From NCBI RefSeq assembly GCF_036688685.1, contig NZ_JAQQPS010000005.1:1-64000 (forward strand): DNA of 64,000 bases. Direction: 5' to 3'. Position 1 is the first letter of the stretch, and every line of letters begins with the position of its first letter. The notes under the pieces were generated by a model. It was not told the DNA's origin and did no database searches. It worked only from the letters and a program-made list of their open reading frames with translations. The DNA comes from JALYUM01 sp036688685. GTDB lineage: Bacteria; Pseudomonadota; Gammaproteobacteria; Burkholderiales; Burkholderiaceae_D. Positions 1 to 7,508 of this stretch are shown in pieces. Both the position numbers and the translations under genes were made by a program.

Positions 1-510
1 GGCGCTGGTGGGCGTGGCGGCCGAGTCGGTCACCTTGACGCTGAACACGGCGCCGGTATCGGCTGCCTTGGTGACCAAGCTGTAGCTGGCCGCGGTGGCG
101 CTGGCAATGGCCGCGCCATTCCTCAACCATTGGTACTTGTAGGGCGCGGTGCCGCCGCTGGCGCTCACGGCAAACGAGGCAGTGGCGCCAGCGAGCACGC
201 TCACGCTGGCCGGCTGCGACGCAATCGCCACGCTCGGCAGGGTGACCGTCAGGGTGGCGTTGGCGCTGGTGGCGCTGGCTGGCGTGGCGGCCGAGTCGGT
301 AACCTTGACGCTGAATACGGCGCCGCTGTCAGCCGTCTTGGTGACCAGGCTGTAGCTGGCGGCCGTGGCGCCGGCGATGATGGCGCCATTCCTCAGCCAC
401 TGGTATTTGTAGGGTGCCGTACCGCCGCTTGCCGTGACCGCAAACGAGGCGGTCGCGCCGGCCAGCACGCTTACGCCGGCCGGGTTCGACGCGATGGCCA
501 AGCCCGTGGC
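1..510 (-). repeat. Two tandem 270-bp units encoding Ig-like domains
   Basis: The block beginning at 1 recurs at 271 with few changes, for example GGCGCTGGTGGGCGTGGCGG against GGCGCTGGCTGGCGTGGCGG. The period is 270 bp, or 90 codons. Each unit encodes one beta-rich module after the M4 catalytic domain. Further units may continue past the window edge. The high nucleotide identity suggests recent duplication or gene conversion. Confidence 0.85.
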
Positions 511-2286
511 CTCGGCCACATCGGCACCGACGTTGATGGCGGCGTAGGCCCGCTGTACTGCCGTTGCCTCCTTCGAGCCGACGCCGTACAGTTCTTGCGC
601 AGCCAGCAGCACCTTGGCGCGTGCGTCGGCGTAGTTGGTCGACGCGGTGAACTTGGTGGTCAGCGCGCGAAACCAGATGCGGTAGGCCTTGTCGCTGCCG
701 ATCCCGGTCATCGCTTTAGGAAGCTGGGTCAGGTAAGCGCTGTAGAAATTCGAGGTGGTAGTGGCGTTCGAGCCTTGCGCCAGAAAATAGAACATGCGGT
801 TGTTCGGGCCGCTGCTGTAATGGACATCGAGGTTGCCCAGCGTGCTGCTCCAGGCATCCGGGCTGCCACCGTCGAGGCTGGGTTTGTACATGTAGCGCAG
901 CGGCGATCCGGTTTTCGAGATGTCGGTGCCCATCACCCAGTCGTTGCCGGTGGCCGGGATCGTGCTGCCGGTGCCGCCCGCGCGCGCGTACGCTTCCACC
1001 ATTTCGCCGTTGATGTCCGACGCCGATTCGTTCAGGCCGCCCGATTCGCCCCAGTAGGTCAGGTTCGAGGTGGCGGCGGTGATGCCGTGGCCCATTTCGT
1101 GGCCGATCACGTCGAGCGCGCCCAGGCTTTTGAAGTAGTTGCCATCGCCAATGTACATGCAGCGGCAAGCGTCGCTGTAATAGGCATTGTCATAGGCCGT
1201 GTTGACGTGGGCGGCAATGTAGGTGGCCGTATTGTTGCCGTCGAGCGACTGCCAGCCCAGCACGTTTTTCAGCATGTCGTAGGTGTTCGTCAATCCCCAC
1301 ATGGCGTTCACGGCCGCGGTCTGGCCGTTGGCATTGGTGGTGACGCCGCCCGCCACGTATTGCAAGCCGTCGCCCCAGGTATTCGTGGTGTTGGCGAAGA
1401 TCGCGCCGGCGGTGGTGCCGTGGTTGGCGTTGGTGACCGCCATCCCGCCGTACGCGCCACCGACGCCGCGCGTCGTATCGAGCATGGTGTAGGTGGCGCC
1501 GGTCAGCGTCGTGTTTAGGGGCACCGTGCCGTTGTACTGGCTTTTGCCGGTGCCGGCCACGGTTTTCAAGGTGCGCCACTGGGCCAGGATGCGGCCGTCG
1601 TTGGCGCTGATGATGGTGTCGTGGAAAATCGGCTTGTTGCCGCTGGCCATGCGCGTCTGCACCAGATAGGCCAACTCGTAGCTGGTGACCTGGTCGACCA
1701 GGTCGAGCGCGTTGAGCTGGGCGTCGGTCTTGCCCGCGGCCGCGGCCGTGCGCACGCTGGTCACGACAGGATAGATGATCAGTTCCACAACCGGGCTCTG
1801 GACATGGCTGGCACCCGGCGCGGTGGCTTTTACCGCGAGGCTGATGGCGTCCTCGCCGGAGATGACGGGCGTGACGCTGAAATTGGCAAAGCGGCCGCGC
1901 GTGGCTGGGGCAGACGCCGCATTGTCCGCGCCACGGCCGAGGCCATCGCCGCGGTTGGAGCGCACTTCGCTCAGCAGCCTGCCAGTGCGACTGCTCACCA
2001 CCAACGATTCCCCGTGAAAGATGCGCACGCCCTTGTAGGTATGCGCAGCGCGCGTAATCGCCGTGCCGGCCACGCCAGGGTGATGCGATTTCACCCGAAA
2101 ACCGTGTTCCTGATCGATGCCGTTGTAGGCGCGCCGGTTATCCAGCTGGATCACGACGGCCTGCTCAGCTTGCTGGGTCCGGGCCACAGGTTCGCCCATC
2201 ATTTGCGCGGCCGAGGCGCTGGCGCACAGCATCAACGGCAATGCAGCACCGATCGACGAGGCCAGCCAAATTTTATGTATGTCCAT
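1..2286 (-). CDS. Secreted M4 (thermolysin-like) zinc metalloprotease with Ig-like C-terminal repeats, 3' end beyond window
   Basis: Predicted extracellular neutral protease. Reading leftwards from ATG at 2286, the frame is open to the window edge (762 codons visible), so the C-terminus is missing. A signal peptide covers about residues 1-26 (SASA-AQ cleavage region), followed by an FTP-type propeptide. The catalytic zinc motif HEMGH lies at residues 396-400. The third ligand is Glu420 in GLNESASD, exactly 20 residues after the second His, as in thermolysin. The end of the M4 domain is followed by at least two nearly identical 90-residue Ig-like modules. The start gives an immediate Lys-containing hydrophobic leader; no strong Shine-Dalgarno is visible. 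It stands alone, with a 496-bp leader region. The M4 call is secure; substrate and the number of Ig modules are unknown. Confidence 0.93.
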   Translation of the reverse strand, partial: MDIHKIWLASSIGAALPLMLCASASAAQMMGEPVARTQQAEQAVVIQLDNRRAYNGIDQEHGFRVKSHHPGVAGTAITRAAHTYKGVRIFHGESLVVSSRTGRLLSEVRSNRGDGLGRGADNAASAPATRGRFANFSVTPVISGEDAISLAVKATAPGASHVQSPVVELIIYPVVTSVRTAAAAGKTDAQLNALDLVDQVTSYELAYLVQTRMASGNKPIFHDTIISANDGRILAQWRTLKTVAGTGKSQYNGTVPLNTTLTGATYTMLDTTRGVGGAYGGMAVTNANHGTTAGAIFANTTNTWGDGLQYVAGGVTTNANGQTAAVNAMWGLTNTYDMLKNVLGWQSLDGNNTATYIAAHVNTAYDNAYYSDACRCMYIGDGNYFKSLGALDVIGHEMGHGITAATSNLTYWGESGGLNESASDINGEMVEAYARAGGTGSTIPATGNDWVMGTDISKTGSPLRYMYKPSLDGGSPDAWSSTLGNLDVHYSSGPNNRMFYFLAQGSNATTTSNFYSAYLTQLPKAMTGIGSDKAYRIWFRALTTKFTASTNYADARAKVLLAAQELYGVGSKEATAVQRAYAAINVGADVAEATGLAIASNPAGVSVLAGATASFAVTASGGTAPYKYQWLRNGAIIAGATAASYSLVTKTADSGAVFSVKVTDSAATPASATSANATLTVTLPSVAIASQPASVSVLAGATASFAVSASGGTAPYKYQWLRNGAAIASATAASYSLVTKAADTGAVFSVKVTDSAATPTSA

Positions 2287-2782
2287 TTTTTGTCCACGAG
2301 GTTGTCATATCGCGCCCCCATGGCGTACGAGCACGGGCCGCATTCAGTCTGTCCAGATAGCGCAGCAAAGAATTGTTGTAAAAATAATCTGCTGTATGTA
2401 CAGAATGTAACGTACCATTTCCGCACGGCAACTGCACGCGTTTTTTGCAGAATTCTATGAAAACGGCGTCGAAATGCGGGATGTATGACGTGGTTTGTCC
2501 ATGACAAATTCTGGCAGCCTGCGCGAAGAATTTTGTGCAAAAACGAAACAGAGTGTGTCTTTTCCCGCAGTGACTTGTTCACCTTTTACAAAGCATCGGG
2601 GTCTACACGCGTTTCACGCCAGGCAGATATTGCCGCCACGGCGCCAGATCGTTCTTTGCGATCGTCAATTGGAAATGAGCATCCTGCTGGAGCAAGCGCA
2701 GACGGGTGCGGCGTTCGCGGCGCTGTCGCACATCGTCGGGCACTGAGGTTCGGACGCTGAAGTTCGGATGCTGAGGTCAGCG
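2287..2782. other. 496-bp intergenic region upstream of the protease
   Basis: No convincing gene is seen. The part next to the protease (about 2300-2600) is clearly more AT-rich than its surroundings and probably carries its promoter. It includes a short palindrome, CTGTATGTACAG, at 2392-2403. Near the other end a short direct repeat, TTCGGACGCTGA/TTCGGATGCTGA, occurs around 2749-2773. Short open frames here show no family signature. Confidence 0.5.
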
Positions 2783-3325
2783 CTACTCGGCAGCGCGGTG
2801 CAGAAACACCTTGTCGACCAGCTTCCAGTTGCCGGTGCCGTCGAGGCGCAGGATGAACCGGACCGGCACCGAGGGCGTACTCTGCGGATCCTCCGGGCCA
2901 TATTCCCGGCCTTCCAACACCAGATTTCTGGCGTTGTGGCTGATGATGCGGGTGACCACGCGTACCGGACTTTCGAACGCCACCACCGGAGACGACAGTT
3001 CCGGCTGCACCACGTACTGGCCGGTATTGAAGGTGGCAATTGCCAGCTGCGTCTGCTCGGTGCCAGAACCGCCGAAACAGCGCATGTCGCCCACCCACAG
3101 CACCGCATACCGGGCGGCAAATGCGCCCTCGTAGCCGGCCGAGAGCATCATGACGTCGGCCGGCATGACTTTCACGCCGCTGCACGCAATCGCATTGGCA
3201 TAGCGCTGCACCGCACTGGCCACACCGGCCCTGGCCGCGTCAGGCACGACCGGCTCGGCGCACACGGTGACCGGGGTGGCAAGGCACACCAAAGCTGCAG
3301 CACAAATTTTCACGACGGGTTTCAT
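2783..3325 (-). CDS. Small secreted protein of unknown function
   Basis: About 180 residues, starting at ATG 3325 with a clear signal peptide (KICAAALVCLATPVTVCA, cleavage near Ala-Glu). A GTG at 3340 overlaps the stop codon of the upstream gene and is an alternative start, which suggests translational coupling. The mature protein is small, with Cys residues and several beta-strand-like stretches. I recognise no family. It lies directly downstream of a secreted DUF5666-like gene on the same strand and is probably co-transcribed and exported to the periplasm. No catalytic motif is visible. Confidence 0.7.
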   Translation of the reverse strand: MKPVVKICAAALVCLATPVTVCAEPVVPDAARAGVASAVQRYANAIACSGVKVMPADVMMLSAGYEGAFAARYAVLWVGDMRCFGGSGTEQTQLAIATFNTGQYVVQPELSSPVVAFESPVRVVTRIISHNARNLVLEGREYGPEDPQSTPSVPVRFILRLDGTGNWKLVDKVFLHRAAE

Positions 3326-3336
3326 CACAAAGGCGC

Positions 3337-3948
3337 TCACATCGGCGGCGCGACGCCGTCCTTCTCCACCACCACGCGCGACGACTTGTAGCTGGCGCTC
3401 GACCCGGTGGCGACCACGAACACTTTTTTGCCAACGATCAGGTCAGCCCGCATGGCGGGCGTCAACGTCACGACCGGCGTTGCTTCCGGCACGATGACTT
3501 CCTTGCTGCCACCTTGATAGGACAGCGTCAGCACGCGGCCCTGGACGCCGCTGGCGACCATGTCGACATTCGCATTCGTCATCATGCTGCCTGGCAGCAG
3601 GTCCCAGGCGTAATGGCCTTCGCCGGTGCCGCGCGCCGCTTCCGGGAATACCAGCACTTCCAGCGCAGTCAGCTTGCCGTCGGCGCCAGTCTCGGTGGCG
3701 GCGCCGATGAAGGCATCTTTTTTGATGTCGGCCAGCTTGACGTTCTTCACCGCACCCACGTTCACATCGGACGCCAGCGCGATCTTGACGATGTCGCCGC
3801 TGCCGCGCCGCTTGACGGTGAGCGTGGCGGCGTCGACCGACACGATGTCGCCACGGATGCGCGTCGGCGCTTCCTGGGCGAAGGCGGTCGCGCTGGCCAG
3901 CAGGGCGCTGCCTGCGATCAGGCGGAAGATGGTTTTAGCAAAGGTCAT
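3337..3948 (-). CDS. Secreted DUF5666-like beta-barrel protein
   Basis: About 203 residues from ATG 3948, preceded by CAGGAA. The N-terminus is a signal peptide ending at AFAQE. The mature part begins TRIRGDIVSVDAATLTVKRR and continues with an LADIKKDAFIGAAT block and a GTGEGHYAWDL block. These match small secreted proteins often annotated as DUF5666, or misleadingly as metal ABC transporter permease, whose function is unknown. It has no transmembrane permease segments, so a transport role is unlikely. A reading frame extends upstream to 4050 but lacks coding character. The stop codon overlaps a possible GTG start of the next gene. Confidence 0.8.
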   Translation of the reverse strand: MTFAKTIFRLIAGSALLASATAFAQEAPTRIRGDIVSVDAATLTVKRRGSGDIVKIALASDVNVGAVKNVKLADIKKDAFIGAATETGADGKLTALEVLVFPEAARGTGEGHYAWDLLPGSMMTNANVDMVASGVQGRVLTLSYQGGSKEVIVPEATPVVTLTPAMRADLIVGKKVFVVATGSSASYKSSRVVVEKDGVAPPM

Positions 3949-4042
3949 GGCGTTCCTGGAGTAGGTTGAACCGCGAGGTTTTTTACCAAGATAGCAGGTT
4001 TTGGATAGTGATGAGCGCCGTGCAGGCGCCCCTGAAGCTGGT

Positions 4043-4777
4043 TCAGTCATCGCTGAACAGCTGCTCCAGCCGGCGCGGGTAATGGTTCAAAAAATCGCGC
4101 GTGATGGCGTAATGTTCCGTGTCTTCATACGCCACTTCGGTAATCCCGCTGCCGTCGAATTGCAGGATTTTGGCGCCTGGATAGGCCAGTAAAATCGGCG
4201 AGTGGGTGGCGATGATGAACTGGGACGTATCGGCGACCAGTTCGCGGATCAGGCGCAGCGCGGACAGCTGGCGATTCGGCGACAGGGCCGCTTCCGGCTC
4301 GTCGAGCAGGTACAAACCCTTGCCGCGGAATTTATGGGTCAGCAGCGTCATGAACGCTTCCCCGTGCGAGCGCGCGTGCAGCGACTTGCCACCGTAGCCG
4401 TCGAGATAACCGGTCTGGTCCATGAACGTCGCGACATTGTAGAAACTCTCGGCACGCAAAAAATAGCCGTCCCGCGGCTGGCGAAAGCCGCGCACCAGCT
4501 TCAGCACTTCGTGCAGCGAGGACTCCGATTGCGCCGTCGACAGATTGAAGCCGCGCGTGCCACCCTCGCGGCTAAAGCCCAGCGCCAGCGCGATGGCTTC
4601 CAGCAGTGTCGATTTGCCGGCGCCATTTTCGCCGATCAGGAACGTCACATCCGGGTGGAATGCGATCGTGCCCAAATCGCGCACGGCGGGAATATTGTAG
4701 GGGTAGTGGGCCTCGTCGATGACCGCGTCCGGGCGTATTGACACGGTCTGCAAATACGGCTTGACCGCGAACTTCAT
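4043..4777 (-). CDS. AAA/ABC-type predicted ATPase (COG3910 type)
   Basis: A 244-residue cytosolic ATPase. Walker A GENGAGKST is at residues 49-57. Walker B is LYLLDEPEAAL with a downstream ATHSPI switch region, and an SHGE stretch resembles a shortened signature motif. This is the domain order of stand-alone SMC/ABC-like ATPases of the COG3910 group, whose role is not established. ATG 4777 lies two bases after the TAA of the upstream protease-like gene, so the two are probably co-transcribed. There is no partner nuclease or transporter next to it, so neither a defence nor a transport role can be argued from context. Confidence 0.85.
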   Translation of the reverse strand: MKFAVKPYLQTVSIRPDAVIDEAHYPYNIPAVRDLGTIAFHPDVTFLIGENGAGKSTLLEAIALALGFSREGGTRGFNLSTAQSESSLHEVLKLVRGFRQPRDGYFLRAESFYNVATFMDQTGYLDGYGGKSLHARSHGEAFMTLLTHKFRGKGLYLLDEPEAALSPNRQLSALRLIRELVADTSQFIIATHSPILLAYPGAKILQFDGSGITEVAYEDTEHYAITRDFLNHYPRRLEQLFSDD

Positions 4778-4779
4778 GC

Positions 4780-6327
4780 TTATTGTGCCGCAGCGGCCAG
4801 GGCCAGCCGCGGCGCCAGCTTGCACTCCCCATGCGATGCCAGGACCGCGGTCGTCTCGGCCGCCTTGCCCTGCGCCGCGTACAGATCCGCCACCGCTGCT
4901 GCGCTGTCGCAGATGCGCCGTTTGGCCACGTCGGGCGCCTTGGCAGCGTCTTGGGCGGCCTGCGCGAACAGGGTGGCGGCGTCCTGCCGGCCAAGATAAA
5001 ACTGCGCCACGGGCGCCGGCCAGCCCTTGCTGGTCTTGAAGGCGGCGTCGAGTTCCTGCTGGCCCAGCGCGGCCTGGTTGGCGCGCAGGCGCGCGATGTA
5101 CAGCCACAGCGCAATCCGGCCATCGTCCGGCAGCTGGTCGAGCGCGGCGCGCAGGTGTGGCGCCGCTTCTGCATCGCGGCCAAGCGACATCAGCCTGCGG
5201 CCCACCGCCAGCTCGGCGCCCGGATGGCCGTGGCGCGCGGCCAGTTCGATCCAGTGGCTGGACTTGGCCAGGTCTTTCGGCACGACGGTGCCAATGCGGT
5301 ATAAATTCGCCAGCTGGAATTCGGCATCCGGATTGCCTTCGTCGGCTTCACGCTGCAGCCACGGTTCGATCGACGAGGCGCGGCTGACAAACACGTCACC
5401 GGTGCCGGTATACGATATATACAGTTTCTTCTGGCTCTTCGCGAACAGCACCCGATGCTGGCGCAGGAAGTCGCGGCCCAGCAGGATGTCGACATCGCGC
5501 TCGCCCTGCGACTCCATCACGCTGATGCGCGCGTCGAGTATGTGTTCGTCGCCGATGGCCAGCCTGTCGAAGTGCGCGCTCCAGTGGGCGACCTTGCGTT
5601 CTCCGACGCCGGTGATATCGGCCAGCTTCCTGACGTCGGGTGCATCGAGCCGCAAGCCGGCACGCCGGGCGGCGGCCAGTTCGATGAAGGTGGCCGGGGC
5701 GCCGCTGTCGATCATGGCGTCGAGCGGGTGGCCGTTCAGCTCCACCGTGAAATGGGGATTCGGCCCTTTGGTCGTGCGCCAGTTGTAGGGAATCTCCGTC
5801 ACCGGCACATCCTTCCAGTAGCCGAGGAAGGTGTCCTTGCAGTTTTGCGGGCGGAAGAACTTGATTTCCCGGTCGGCCAGGTTCATCTCCAGGTCGGCCT
5901 GCAGCAGGAACGGTGCGCCGACGATGACATCGAACGAAGGTTTGCTGCCCATGGCGCCGATCACGCGCATGGTGGACACGCCCGCGCGCGACGGCCCCAC
6001 CGTCATTTCGTTGACGCGCACGCTGTACAGACGCGCTTCGCCCCCGATGCCAGATGCCCAGCGCCCGGTCCACTGCAGGTTCAGGTCGAGCTTTTCGGCA
6101 TAGTCCTGGGTCAGGGCGCTGAGATCGGCGCCGGTGTCCATCAGCATGCGCGCCGGCTTGCCGTTCATGGTGCCGGGAATGGTCGGCTCCAGGCTGGCGC
6201 CCGCGTACTTGACGGGCAGCGTCGCCACTTCGACATACTGGCAACCGACCGGCTTGTCATCCGCCAAAGCAGGCGACGTGCACAGCAAGGCAACGAGGGG
6301 AAACGCGAGCAGAGGAAAGTTGAGCAT
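4780..6327 (-). CDS. Secreted double retropepsin-like aspartic protease with TPR/Sel1-like C-terminus
   Basis: 515 residues from ATG 6327, with a TTG seven codons upstream as alternative; neither has a good ribosome-binding site. A signal peptide ends near SPALADD. Two retropepsin-like lobes follow, each with an active-site triad: LMDTGADLSAL (about residue 62) and AMIDSGAPATFI (about residue 205). After about residue 325 come helical Sel1/TPR-like repeats (EWLQREADEGN-like pattern). A periplasmic protease carrying both aspartates in one chain fits the clan AA architecture. The fused TPR part suggests protein-protein interaction. The downstream ATPase follows after a 2-bp gap. The substrate is unknown. 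Confidence 0.82.
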   Translation of the reverse strand: MLNFPLLAFPLVALLCTSPALADDKPVGCQYVEVATLPVKYAGASLEPTIPGTMNGKPARMLMDTGADLSALTQDYAEKLDLNLQWTGRWASGIGGEARLYSVRVNEMTVGPSRAGVSTMRVIGAMGSKPSFDVIVGAPFLLQADLEMNLADREIKFFRPQNCKDTFLGYWKDVPVTEIPYNWRTTKGPNPHFTVELNGHPLDAMIDSGAPATFIELAAARRAGLRLDAPDVRKLADITGVGERKVAHWSAHFDRLAIGDEHILDARISVMESQGERDVDILLGRDFLRQHRVLFAKSQKKLYISYTGTGDVFVSRASSIEPWLQREADEGNPDAEFQLANLYRIGTVVPKDLAKSSHWIELAARHGHPGAELAVGRRLMSLGRDAEAAPHLRAALDQLPDDGRIALWLYIARLRANQAALGQQELDAAFKTSKGWPAPVAQFYLGRQDAATLFAQAAQDAAKAPDVAKRRICDSAAAVADLYAAQGKAAETTAVLASHGECKLAPRLALAAAAQ

Positions 6328-6394
6328 GGGAGGTGATCGAATCGACAATCACTGTATCTTATGCGAACTTTGTGACCAGAAATAGGAATATTGC

Positions 6395-7426
6395 TTAGCT
6401 CACAGCCGTCTCATGCAAGGTGAATGTCTGGCGCAGCGTATCGAGCGTCGCCATGACACCGATCGGCAGCGTGCACTGATTGCGGATGTGGCCGATCGAG
6501 TAGCCGGTCACCGCCGGCACCGCGAGCCGGTCGAGGTGCAGCGCCAGCGTCTGGTCGAGCGTGAGCGATTGATCGCCGGCCTCCGGCCCGCAGTTTTCGC
6601 AGATGCCGATGACGACGGCGGCCGCGTTCTGCAAACCGCCGGCCAGGTCGAGCTGCGTCATCGACCGGTCGACACGGTAGGGCGCTTCGTTGACTTCTTC
6701 GAGGAATAACAGGGACCCGGCAATCCCGGCTGCATACGGCGTGCCGGCCAGCGCGCTGACCATGGAGAGATTGCCGCCCATCAGTACGCCGCTGGCGACG
6801 CCGGCGTGGACCGTGCGCACCGCATACAGCGGCTCGGTCAAGCCTTGAAACGCATTCGCCGACGACATCGGAATGGTGGTCATCGGCTGCGGGTCGCGCA
6901 GCACGGCCAGCAACTGCTCCGCCGCGTAGTCGGACAGGGTAGAGGAGGCTACCGGCCCGTGGAAGGTCACCAGAGCGGCTTGGCGGTGAATGGCCAGGTG
7001 CAGCGCCGTGATGTCGGAGTAGCCCAGCAGGATCTTGGGGTGGGAGCGAATCGAGGCGTAGTCCAGGCCGGCCAGCAGCGCGATGCAGCCGGAACCGCCG
7101 CGGATGGCCCAGATGGCGTTCACTTCCGGGTCGGCGAACATGGCGTGCAGGTCGTCCAGCCGTTGTTGCGCGGTGCCGCCGTAGTTGCCGAACACGGCGC
7201 GCAGGTTGGCGCCCTGCTTTGCGCGGCAGCCAAGGCTCTCGATATTGCGCACCGCTTTTGCAATCGCCGCTTCGGTGGTGTAGCCGCCCGGCGCGACCAG
7301 GCCGATCACGTCGCCGGTTTGCAAGCGCGGCGGCTTGATCAGTTTCAGCGCAGCCGGCTGCGCTGCCAGCGCCGGTGCCGCGACGCCGGCAGCCAGTGCG
7401 GCCATGAATCGTCTCCTGCCTGCCAT
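6395..7426 (-). CDS. L,D-carboxypeptidase family S66 (LdcA/MccF-like), predicted exported
   Basis: 343 residues from ATG 7426, chosen because GGGAA sits six bases upstream; ATG 7438 is an alternative. S66 enzymes cut the L,D bond of murein tetrapeptides or peptidyl conjugates. The nucleophile Ser lies in LLGYSDITAL, Glu in LFLEEVNEAPYRVDR and His in GYSIGHIRNQ, giving the Ser-Glu-His triad. The N-terminus, RRRFMAALAAGVAAPALAAQ, looks like a Tat signal, whereas E. coli LdcA is cytosolic. It lies downstream of a TonB receptor, separated by a terminator, at the edge of a peptidoglycan-salvage region. The substrate is inferred to be a murein peptide. Confidence 0.9.
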   Translation of the reverse strand: MAGRRRFMAALAAGVAAPALAAQPAALKLIKPPRLQTGDVIGLVAPGGYTTEAAIAKAVRNIESLGCRAKQGANLRAVFGNYGGTAQQRLDDLHAMFADPEVNAIWAIRGGSGCIALLAGLDYASIRSHPKILLGYSDITALHLAIHRQAALVTFHGPVASSTLSDYAAEQLLAVLRDPQPMTTIPMSSANAFQGLTEPLYAVRTVHAGVASGVLMGGNLSMVSALAGTPYAAGIAGSLLFLEEVNEAPYRVDRSMTQLDLAGGLQNAAAVVIGICENCGPEAGDQSLTLDQTLALHLDRLAVPAVTGYSIGHIRNQCTLPIGVMATLDTLRQTFTLHETAVS

Positions 7427-7441
7427 GCGCGTTCCCATTCC

Positions 7442-7492
7442 ATAAAAAAAACCCGCCGGGGCGGCAGGCGAACCTGCTGCGTCGACGGGCGG
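7442..7492 (-). terminator. Rho-independent terminator after the TonB receptor gene
   Basis: On the minus strand a GCAGG-TTCG-CCTGC hairpin (7464-7477, UUCG tetraloop) is followed by GC-rich CCCCGGCGGG and a run of eight T residues (7443-7450). It lies just after the receptor stop codon and immediately before the LdcA-like start, so the carboxypeptidase may be expressed by read-through or its own promoter. Confidence 0.7.
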
Positions 7493-7508
7493 TTGGCTGT
7501 GCTGTTCG

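Noticed and set aside
130..1518. Long plus-strand frame antisense to the M4 protease
   Set aside because: Composition is low-complexity Arg/Gly/Ala/Val as expected opposite GC-rich coding DNA; the minus frame has HEMGH and the Glu ligand.
2392..2403. CTGTATGTACAG as a LexA box
   Set aside because: LexA sites need CTGT-N8-ACAG; this has N4, and no SOS gene follows.
3337..3948. Metal ABC transporter permease
   Set aside because: This name is common for the family, but the protein is a small secreted beta protein without permease segments.
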